This document shows, piece by piece, positions 1 through 6,006 of a stretch of 12,527 bases of DNA. Numbering within the stretch: the first letter of the stretch is position 1; each line of letters begins with the position of its first letter. Under the pieces are notes generated by a model that saw only the letters and a list, made by a program, of their open reading frames with translations, was not told the origin of the DNA and ran no database searches. The stretch is taken from the NCBI GenBank assembly GCA_934486915.1, contig CAKSRC010000033.1, positions 1 to 12,527 of the forward strand, written 5' to 3'. The translations under genes and the position numbers were made by a program. The DNA comes from an uncultured Eubacteriales bacterium (GTDB lineage Bacteria; Bacillota; Clostridia; Oscillospirales; Acutalibacteraceae).

Positions 1-588
1 TATGTACATTCATACGGATGGCTTGATATAGAAACCCTATCAAGAATACTCGATATTTCTGAAGGTGATACATATAAGTTCTTGAAAAGTGAAAATAAAC
101 TTAATGAGGCTGAGAAAGATATAGAGATAAGGAACTACGAATCCTCCCATTCCTCAGCTCCCGAACCTTCTAAAGAAGAAAAGCTTCGACAATATGCAGC
201 AGAAGCAGAAATGGCAGAACTTGTTACACCAAAATCAACAACGCAAACTTCTACTGAAAGCAGTAGCAGCAAAGATAATCGTCCAAACTATGTCACTAAG
301 TATTATGACGCAGTGCAATTTGATAATGATTTTAAAAAATATACAAAAAATCCTGAAGTGGAAAAAGTTATGTTGAGTTTTGCAAATGCAAAGTCAGGTA
401 ATACCGAACTGGGAGAAAGCATCGGAAGTCTACAGGTTAGATTGGGTCAAATGCTTAAGGGCGGACAAGTAGATCAAAAATTCTTAAATAACGCAAAGAA
501 AAATAATCTACTTAGCGATAATGATATTAATTATATCAATGCTCATGCAACCGGCGATATGTCAAAATTATTCTCGAGTGCAAAATAA
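1..588 (+). CDS. Hypothetical protein, 5' end missing (C-terminal 195 residues)
   Basis: The frame is open from the first base of the window to a TAA at 586-588, so this is the 3' part of a longer gene. The TTG at 82 has no Shine-Dalgarno site before it and the frame continues upstream, so it is not treated as the start. I do not recognise the family. The visible part has a short folded-looking beginning (YGWLDIETLSRILDI), then a charged and Ser/Thr/Pro-rich linker at about residues 55-97. It ends in a Lys/Asn-rich, probably helical region of about 95 residues. No membrane segment, cell-wall anchor or catalytic motif is visible. The stop lies 29 bases before the next gene on the same strand with no terminator between, so it may share a transcript with the maltose genes. 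A functional link is not shown. Confidence 0.75.
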   Translation, partial: YVHSYGWLDIETLSRILDISEGDTYKFLKSENKLNEAEKDIEIRNYESSHSSAPEPSKEEKLRQYAAEAEMAELVTPKSTTQTSTESSSSKDNRPNYVTKYYDAVQFDNDFKKYTKNPEVEKVMLSFANAKSGNTELGESIGSLQVRLGQMLKGGQVDQKFLNNAKKNNLLSDNDINYINAHATGDMSKLFSSAK

Positions 589-604
589 CATTTAATTCTA
601 TCAC

Positions 605-610
605 AAAGGA
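605..610 (+). promoter_or_regulatory. Shine-Dalgarno site that sets the mapP-like start at 618
   Basis: AAAGGA ends 7 bases before the ATG at 618 but only 1 base before the in-frame ATG at 612. The downstream ATG is therefore the likely start. Confidence 0.65.
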
Positions 611-617
611 AATGCCT

Positions 618-1478
618 ATGAAAATACTAACACTAAATACGCATAGCTATCTTGAAAATGATTTTCAAAAAAAATTAGGCTCTATTATCTTAGCTATATT
701 GAGAGAAAAATTCGATATCATTGCCTTTCAAGAGGTAAACCAAAGATGCGATTCCAAACCTGCAAGAAAAGAGCTTTTAGACTACACTTGCTTTGTCCCT
801 GCTGACGAAAGTGTGATAAAAAAGGATAACTTTGCCCTTCATGTGGTAAGAAAGCTTCGCAAATTAGGCCTCAATTATAATTGGTCATGGGTAAATAATC
901 ATATAGGTTATGATATTTACGATGAAGGAGTCGCGCTATTAACTCTTAATGAAGTCATAGGAAGCGACAGCTTTTTTATATCAAAGTCTCACGACCCTAA
1001 AAACTATAAAACAAGAAAAGTATTGGGGCTAAAAGTCTTAGATAATACTACAAACAAGCCTTCTTGGTTTTATAGCTCCCATATGGGTTGGTGGAATGAT
1101 ATTGATGATCCATTTAAAAATCAATGGCAAGAGTACCAAAAAAATCTTTCATGTAATATGCATGAAAATGTCTACATAATGGGTGACTTTAACTCCCCAT
1201 CAAACGTCAAATTTGAAGGCTATGACCTTATAACAAAAGACGAAAATTGGTTTGATACATATACCCTTGCTCTAGATAAAGACTTAGGTAATACTGCACT
1301 AAGCTCAATTGACGGCTGGAAGCAAGACGACATAAAATCAATGAGAATAGACTATATATTTAAAAATAATAATACACCAATATATCAGTCCAAAACTATA
1401 TTTAACGGCACTAACTATCCAATAGTTTCTGACCACTTTGGACTTTATATAAATGAAAATAAATCACTTGGAGGTTAA
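618..1478 (+). CDS. mapP: EEP-family phosphatase, probable maltose 6'-phosphate phosphatase
   Basis: This 286-residue cytoplasmic protein has the DNase I-like endonuclease/exonuclease/phosphatase fold. All the family's metal and catalytic motifs are present: LTLNTH at the N-terminus, QEV with E39, H155 in SHMGWW, D190-x-N192 in MGDFN, RID with D245, and SDH at 271-273. There is no signal peptide. Within this broad family, members encoded in Bacillota maltose operons (MapP) remove the phosphate from maltose 6'-phosphate made by PTS uptake. The substrate is inferred here from size, the N-terminal motif pattern as I remember it, and context: malQ begins one base after this stop and its Shine-Dalgarno lies inside this gene's last codons. 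The start at 618 is chosen over 612 for spacing. The alternative is another sugar-phosphate phosphatase or nuclease of the fold. EEP family is very likely; the MapP substrate is moderately likely. Confidence 0.7.
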   Translation: MKILTLNTHSYLENDFQKKLGSIILAILREKFDIIAFQEVNQRCDSKPARKELLDYTCFVPADESVIKKDNFALHVVRKLRKLGLNYNWSWVNNHIGYDIYDEGVALLTLNEVIGSDSFFISKSHDPKNYKTRKVLGLKVLDNTTNKPSWFYSSHMGWWNDIDDPFKNQWQEYQKNLSCNMHENVYIMGDFNSPSNVKFEGYDLITKDENWFDTYTLALDKDLGNTALSSIDGWKQDDIKSMRIDYIFKNNNTPIYQSKTIFNGTNYPIVSDHFGLYINENKSLGG

Positions 1479-1479
1479 A

Positions 1480-2955
1480 ATGAGAGCTAGCGGTATTCTA
1501 CTACACATATCATCCTTGCCGTCACCATATGGAATCGGTACTTTGGGAAAAGAGGCTTTTAAGTTTGTGGACTTTTTAAAAGGTGCAGGCCAAAAATATT
1601 GGCAAATATTACCTTTATGCCCTACAAGCTTTGGTGACTCACCTTATCAATCATTCTCAACATTCGCAGGTAATCCATATTTTATAGATTTAGATACTCT
1701 TTTAGAGGAAAATCTCCTTTCTAAAGAGGATCTATCTACCATCTCACAGCCTAAAGATATTCATAAAGTAGATTATGAGCAAATATATAACGAGAGATTT
1801 ACAGTATTAAGAAAAGCTTTTTCAAACTTCAATATAGAAGACGAGGAATTTAAAAGTTTTCAACTTGAAAATGAATATTGGTTGAAAGATTACTCCTTGT
1901 TTATGGCACTAAAAAAACAAAATAACGATACTGCTTGGTATCAATGGCCCAAAGAGTTAAAACTTAGAAATGAAAGTGCAATAAATCAAGCATACAATGA
2001 TCTTTGTGAGGAAATTAACTTTTGGTCTTTCCTTCAATTTAAATTCTTTAAGCAATGGAATAAACTAAAACAATACGCAAACGAAAATGAAATCAAAATA
2101 ATAGGTGATATCCCCATTTACGTGGCTCTTGACAGCGCAGATGTATGGTCAAATCCCAAAAACTTTGAATTGGATCAAAGCAGTAACCCCATCAATGTTG
2201 CAGGCTGCCCGCCGGATGGTTTCTCCGCAACGGGTCAACTTTGGGGCAATCCCTTATATGACTGGAAGTATATGAAAAAAGACGGTTACTCCTGGTGGAT
2301 AAGGCGCCTTAAAGCAGCCGCTAATCTTTATGATGTTATAAGAATTGACCATTTTAGAGGTTTTGAAAGTTACTACTCTATACCATACAAAGAGGAAAAT
2401 GCAATTAACGGTACATGGCGCAAGGGACCTGGGATATCTTTCTTCAAGACTTGCAAAAAGCACCTTGGAAGTATGGATATAATAGCCGAAGACTTAGGCT
2501 ATCTTACAAAAGAAGTAATAGAACTTCGCGACAGGACAGGATTCCCCGGAATGAAAATCATGGAGTTTGCTTTTGATTCAAGAGAAGCAGGAGATTATCT
2601 CCCCCATAACTACGATAAAAACAGCGTCGCTTATATTGGAACTCACGACAATTCAACAGCCCTAGGTTGGCTTAAGGCTATTAACTATGAAGATAAGAAA
2701 TACATGATGGAATACTTCGACTTTGAAAACGAAGAAGGTCTTGTATGGAAAATAATTAGAAAAACTTTTGCTTGTGTATCAAACCTAGTGATTATACAAA
2801 TGCAGGACTATCTTGTCCTAGACGACAGCGCACGAATGAATACCCCTTCAACTTTAGGGGAAAATTGGACTTGGAGAGCAGACAACAATTCCTTCTCCCA
2901 AGAGCTTAAGGGTAGTATTCTCAACTTGACTAAGCTCTATCAACGTTATAACTAA
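1480..2955 (+). CDS. malQ: 4-alpha-glucanotransferase (amylomaltase, GH77)
   Basis: MalQ transfers maltodextrin segments between alpha-1,4-glucans. It converts maltose or maltotriose into glucose plus longer chains that phosphorylase can use. The 491-residue product is close to the usual length of the shorter bacterial amylomaltases. The N-terminal GILLHISSLPSPYGIGTLG block is typical. The GH77 catalytic triad is in place: nucleophile D290 in RIDHFRG, acid/base E337 in AEDLG, and D390 in GTHDN. These lie close to the Thermus positions D293, E340 and D395. The C-terminal RMNTPSTLGENWTWR block is complete. Start 1480 is chosen because GGAGGT at 1470-1475 sits just before it; the in-frame ATG at 1453 has no such site and overlaps the phosphatase gene. 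Only one base separates it from the upstream stop, so translational coupling is likely. A strong terminator follows. There is no signal peptide, so it is cytoplasmic. Confidence 0.96.
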   Translation: MRASGILLHISSLPSPYGIGTLGKEAFKFVDFLKGAGQKYWQILPLCPTSFGDSPYQSFSTFAGNPYFIDLDTLLEENLLSKEDLSTISQPKDIHKVDYEQIYNERFTVLRKAFSNFNIEDEEFKSFQLENEYWLKDYSLFMALKKQNNDTAWYQWPKELKLRNESAINQAYNDLCEEINFWSFLQFKFFKQWNKLKQYANENEIKIIGDIPIYVALDSADVWSNPKNFELDQSSNPINVAGCPPDGFSATGQLWGNPLYDWKYMKKDGYSWWIRRLKAAANLYDVIRIDHFRGFESYYSIPYKEENAINGTWRKGPGISFFKTCKKHLGSMDIIAEDLGYLTKEVIELRDRTGFPGMKIMEFAFDSREAGDYLPHNYDKNSVAYIGTHDNSTALGWLKAINYEDKKYMMEYFDFENEEGLVWKIIRKTFACVSNLVIIQMQDYLVLDDSARMNTPSTLGENWTWRADNNSFSQELKGSILNLTKLYQRYN

Positions 2956-2980
2956 GCCTCCTTTAAGTTAATCATATATA

Positions 2981-3018
2981 AATCCCGGTGCAAACTTATT
3001 GCATCGGGATTACTTTTT
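2981..3018 (+). terminator. Intrinsic terminator after malQ, between convergent genes
   Basis: A 13-bp stem (AATCCCGGTGCAA paired with TTGCATCGGGATT, with one G-U pair) and a 5-base loop occupy 2981-3011. A run of T follows at 3014-3018. The hairpin also lies just past the stop of the minus-strand CBS gene. It could end that transcript too, although the T tract on that side is poorer. Confidence 0.9.
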
Positions 3019-3448
3019 ATCTATTATGATTTATTCCTGATTTGCTTATCTCACATATTGCGCTTGCAATTTCAGGGTCTGCGCCTTGCCTTGCAATATC
3101 TGCAATACTTAACATCCCATCAATGTAGCCGTCATTCAAGACGGGTAGTCTCCTTATTTGCTCGTTTGACATTACCTCGACTGCATCGTTGATACTTTGT
3201 TCAGGAGTGACAAATGCTATGTCATTAGACATAATTTGCGATACTTTAACCTTTTTAGCATCTTTGTTTTGTGCAACACATCTTAAAACAATATCTCTAT
3301 CCGTTATCATACCTTTAACTTCACCCGCTGAAACTACAGGCAGTGCACCTATATGATGTTCATTCATAAGGGTTGACGCCTCCATTACACTGTCACTTGG
3401 TAAGACTGCTATGATGTTGTGGCTCATAATATCTTTTACTTTTTTCAT
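3017..3448 (-). CDS. Two-CBS-domain protein
   Basis: This soluble protein of 143 residues consists almost entirely of a pair of CBS domains (a Bateman module). The first starts at VKDIMSHNIIAVLPSDSV and ends near GMITDRDIV. The second starts at VSQIMSNDIAFVTPEQS and ends near GMLSIADIA. Such modules commonly bind adenosine nucleotides or S-adenosylmethionine and act as energy sensors. No ligand can be assigned here, and no fused enzyme or transporter domain is present. The length matches stand-alone CBS proteins such as the YhcV type. The start at 3448 follows an excellent AAGGAGG site, 9 bases away on the minus strand. A longer reading from 3535 would begin inside the preceding operon's terminator and is rejected. 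The gene has its own leader between that terminator and the start, so it probably has its own promoter, though no convincing -35/-10 pair was found. The stop lies beside the malQ terminator. Confidence 0.9.
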   Translation of the reverse strand: MKKVKDIMSHNIIAVLPSDSVMEASTLMNEHHIGALPVVSAGEVKGMITDRDIVLRCVAQNKDAKKVKVSQIMSNDIAFVTPEQSINDAVEVMSNEQIRRLPVLNDGYIDGMLSIADIARQGADPEIASAICEISKSGINHNR

Positions 3449-3449
3449 T

Positions 3450-3510
3450 TGGCATATCCTCCTTGATTGTTCAAGACTTATTATTGTCATTTTCTTATCT
3501 CGATATGCCA
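3450..3510 (-). promoter_or_regulatory. Leader of the CBS gene with a 9-bp inverted repeat touching the Shine-Dalgarno
   Basis: On the minus strand TGGCATATC (plus positions 3502-3510) pairs perfectly with GATATGCCA (3450-3458). The 3' arm begins at the last G of the AAGGAGG ribosome-binding site (3458-3464) and ends one base before the start codon. In RNA this would close a loop of about 43 bases and could limit ribosome access. In DNA the arms could be two widely spaced half-sites. This is inference from sequence only. Confidence 0.4.
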
Positions 3511-3520
3511 TATATAAATT

Positions 3521-3565
3521 AAAAAAAGGCGGCAAACACTCAAACTAAAATTAGAGTGTTTACCG
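3521..3565 (-). terminator. Intrinsic terminator of the glgP-GH13 operon
   Basis: On the minus strand a 12-bp stem (CGGTAAACACTC with GAGTGTTTGCCG, one U-G pair) and a 12-base loop are followed by CC and then seven T. The stem arms are 3554-3565 and 3530-3541, and the T tract is 3521-3527. It lies 10 bases after the GH13 stop codon. The plus side also has a T-rich flank (3566-3575), so the hairpin could work in both directions. Confidence 0.9.
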
Positions 3566-3574
3566 TTTTTTATT

Positions 3575-5977
3575 TTATCTGCGTTTACGCTTCTTTTTCT
3601 TAGGGATAATCGGTTGATTGGAATCAGTGGCCTTTTCTTGATTCGTCACTAAAACCTTTGGTTCTATATTTTCTTTAATTTCCTCTTTAGGCTTTACTTC
3701 AACATTAGCCTCTATATTTGGTTTTTGATCTAAAACCTCTTCTTTTTTAGGCAAGATATCTTCCTTAGGTTTAGATATTACATTTAAAGCATCATCTATA
3801 ATCTTCTCAACCTTAGATTCAACTTCTTTTGGTTCGACTTGCGGTTTTTGCCCTAAGGCTTTTTCTTCCCTTTTAGGCAAAATATCTTCTTTGGATTTAG
3901 ATATTACATTTAAAGCATCATCTATAATCTTCTCAACCTTAGATTCAACTTCTTTTGGTTCAACTTGCGGTTTTTGTTCTAAGGCTTTTCCCTCTTTTTT
4001 AGCCACATTTTTAGCCCTAGAAGTGCTTTTAGAGTTCTTTGCTGTAACTTTTTTAGCCGAAACTCTTGAGGCAGTCGCTTTTTTCGACGGCTTTCTTTTG
4101 ATTGCTGCCATTTTTCCTACTTGAATAAATGCACATCCATAAGCCGGGATAATAAGTTTTCCATCCTCTACTCGAGTGTTAAGTAATGCTTTTCCGTTTT
4201 CAAATCCTTGAGGAATAATAATTCTATTATCACTGCCTGAAGAGTTAAATGCGCAAAGCAATGAAGATTTAAGCTTTTCATCTTTTCTTTCAAATATTAT
4301 TACGTCTTGATCTGAATATATGTTTCTTATATCTCCCTCTTTTAATGCGGGACATCTTGCACGCATTGCGGCTAAATCTTTATACCAACTTATCATGTCT
4401 AAGTTTTCTTCGCCCCAAGGGTAACATCCCCTATTGAAAGGATCCTTGTACCCTTCCATTGCGGTTTCATCACCGTAGTATATGCAAGGTATGCCGGGAA
4501 GTGTAAATTGCATAGCAGCCGCTGTTTTTAAAAGCCTATATCCATGTGCTTTTTCATGTTCGGGTATTGACTGCGATGCTTGCCACTCACGATCCCTACC
4601 ATTGATAGGTTCGCCAACTAAAGCTGTAAGGGCACGTTCAGTATCATGGGTACCTAATGGATTCATAAGATTTCTTGTGACTTGGCTTGGATAGTTTTCT
4701 ACTATCCTTAAAATTTCCTCAATTTTTAATGCCCCGTCTTCCCCTCTTAAAAAGCCTAGGATAGCATTTTTAAAGGGATAATTCATGACGCTGTCAAGCT
4801 GGTTGCCAAGTAAAAACTTTCTTCTATGAAAATAGCTTTCTTTATTGGATGCATCTTCCCATACTTCGCCTAATATCAATGCATCGGGATTTTCACTTTT
4901 TACGGCTTCTCTTAAATTCTCGATAAATGCATCGGGAAGTTCATCGGCAACATCGAGCCTCCAGCCCGATGCGCCTTCTTTTATCCATTTCCTAACTATA
5001 CCGTCTTCGCCGTTGATGAACTTATTGTATTCAGGATTATTTTCTTCTATTTCAGGGAGCGTTTTAAATCCCCACCACGACTGATATTCATCCGGCCAAT
5101 TTAAAAAGTTGTACCAACTATAGTAAGGTGATTCCTTTGAATTATATGCTCCATCTTCAGGGTAGCGTTTCTCCTTATTAAAGTATACACTGTCGCTGCC
5201 CGTATGACTGAACACACCATCGATAATTAAATGCATACCTCTATTTTTAAGCTCTTTGCAAAGCCTATTAAAATCCGCCATAGTTCCTAAAAGCGGATCT
5301 ATTTTTGTATAATCCGCAGTGTTGTATCTATGGTTTGAATGTGCCTCAAAAATAGGATTCAAATAAATACAATTTACACCTAGGCTTTCAATGTAATCCA
5401 ATTTTTCTTGGATTCCCTTTAGGTCTCCGCCAAAATAATCAGAATTGGTTACTTTATTGTTTTCATCGGGCCTAAATTCAGGAACCCCGCCCCAATCCTT
5501 TCTTATTGTGCGGTCTTTTGGGACTAATGTCTTCTTTTTGCCCGAGTTGAAAAATCTATCCGGGAAAATTTGATACATTATTCCGCCGGAAAGCCAATCA
5601 GGTGTTTTAAAATCCTCAGTCGTAACTGTAATCTGCCAAGAACATCCTTCGCCTATAACAGCTCTATTATCGGCGAAATTTCGCTTTATGCTTTTAGTTC
5701 CTTCGTTTGTTTCAATTTCAAAATCGTACCAATAAAGACCAAGTGTACTTGGTGTAAAGTCACACTCCCACATCTCATGGTTATCGTCCTTCATTCCACA
5801 CCAAAACATAGAATTTTGGAAAGATTCATTGCCTGCATCCGCGATAACCTTTAATGTCGCCTTTGAACATTGTATTGATCTTGGCAAAACAATTTTAAAA
5901 TGTATAGGGGTGTTTTCACTCACTGCATATTTGGGATTGCGATAAAAAACATCCCTTGAATCAAAAATTGTATTCAT
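3575..5977 (-). CDS. GH13 alpha-glucan hydrolase (neopullulanase/alpha-amylase type) with lysine-rich tail
   Basis: This 800-residue enzyme should hydrolyse alpha-1,4 and possibly alpha-1,6 links in maltodextrin or glycogen. Residues about 10-130 look like an N-terminal beta-sandwich of the kind found in neopullulanase-like enzymes. The (beta/alpha)8 barrel follows, starting at GGIMYQIFPDRF. Conserved regions are DGVFSH (253-258, with Ser where Asn is usual), GWRLDVADE with nucleophile D342, GEVW with acid/base E371, and GTHD with D445. A C-terminal beta domain ends near residue 622. The last 178 residues are unusual: a Lys/Ala/Ser-rich segment, then a duplicated 42-residue unit, then a polybasic end (KKKKRKRR). 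There is no signal peptide, so the enzyme is probably cytoplasmic. The start is supported by AGGAGA 6 bases upstream. It lies 29 bases after glgP in the same operon and would remove branches or limit dextrins for the phosphorylase. Exact specificity (pullulanase, cyclomaltodextrinase or amylase) cannot be read. Confidence 0.92.
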   Translation of the reverse strand: MNTIFDSRDVFYRNPKYAVSENTPIHFKIVLPRSIQCSKATLKVIADAGNESFQNSMFWCGMKDDNHEMWECDFTPSTLGLYWYDFEIETNEGTKSIKRNFADNRAVIGEGCSWQITVTTEDFKTPDWLSGGIMYQIFPDRFFNSGKKKTLVPKDRTIRKDWGGVPEFRPDENNKVTNSDYFGGDLKGIQEKLDYIESLGVNCIYLNPIFEAHSNHRYNTADYTKIDPLLGTMADFNRLCKELKNRGMHLIIDGVFSHTGSDSVYFNKEKRYPEDGAYNSKESPYYSWYNFLNWPDEYQSWWGFKTLPEIEENNPEYNKFINGEDGIVRKWIKEGASGWRLDVADELPDAFIENLREAVKSENPDALILGEVWEDASNKESYFHRRKFLLGNQLDSVMNYPFKNAILGFLRGEDGALKIEEILRIVENYPSQVTRNLMNPLGTHDTERALTALVGEPINGRDREWQASQSIPEHEKAHGYRLLKTAAAMQFTLPGIPCIYYGDETAMEGYKDPFNRGCYPWGEENLDMISWYKDLAAMRARCPALKEGDIRNIYSDQDVIIFERKDEKLKSSLLCAFNSSGSDNRIIIPQGFENGKALLNTRVEDGKLIIPAYGCAFIQVGKMAAIKRKPSKKATASRVSAKKVTAKNSKSTSRAKNVAKKEGKALEQKPQVEPKEVESKVEKIIDDALNVISKSKEDILPKREEKALGQKPQVEPKEVESKVEKIIDDALNVISKPKEDILPKKEEVLDQKPNIEANVEVKPKEEIKENIEPKVLVTNQEKATDSNQPIIPKKKKRKRR
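3745..3996 (-). repeat. 126-bp in-frame tandem duplication in the GH13 tail
   Basis: Two adjacent units, 3745-3870 and 3871-3996, repeat with a period of exactly 126 bp (42 codons). An 81-base core (3770-3850 against 3896-3976) differs at one base. The ends are more diverged. The encoded unit runs from about QKPQVEPKEVESKVEK through DDALNVISK to KEDILPK. A third, degraded copy continues towards the C-terminus with DQKPNIEANVEVKPKEE. Near identity at DNA level points to a recent duplication or to ongoing slippage and recombination. Confidence 0.9.
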
Positions 5978-6006
5978 ATTGTTTCTCCTATCTCATAGAG
6001 TTCTCT

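Noticed and set aside
253..345. Ser/Thr-rich stretch of the first protein as a cell-wall linker
   Set aside because: No signal peptide can be seen (the start is missing) and no LPXTG or other anchor follows, so surface location is unsupported.
82..588. TTG at 82 as the start of the first gene
   Set aside because: The frame is open to the window edge and no ribosome-binding site precedes 82, so the gene is truncated by the window.
1453..1479. ATG at 1453 as the malQ start
   Set aside because: It lacks a ribosome-binding site and would overlap the previous gene, while GGAGGT lies just before ATG 1480, where the family's N-terminal motif begins.
3449..3535. Upstream extension of the CBS protein to 3535
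   Set aside because: It begins inside the terminator hairpin of the GH13 gene. The strong AAGGAGG site sits before 3448, and the first CBS domain starts there.
4109..4118. Separate start at Met623 of the GH13 protein, giving a stand-alone lysine-rich protein
   Set aside because: AGGA is only 3 bases from the ATG, too close for efficient initiation, and the reading frame is continuous with the enzyme. Kept as a tail.
5197..5220. Ser in place of Asn in the first GH13 catalytic region (DGVFSH) as a sign of inactivation
   Set aside because: The three catalytic carboxylates D342, E371 and D445 are intact, and this position varies in related enzymes as far as I recall.
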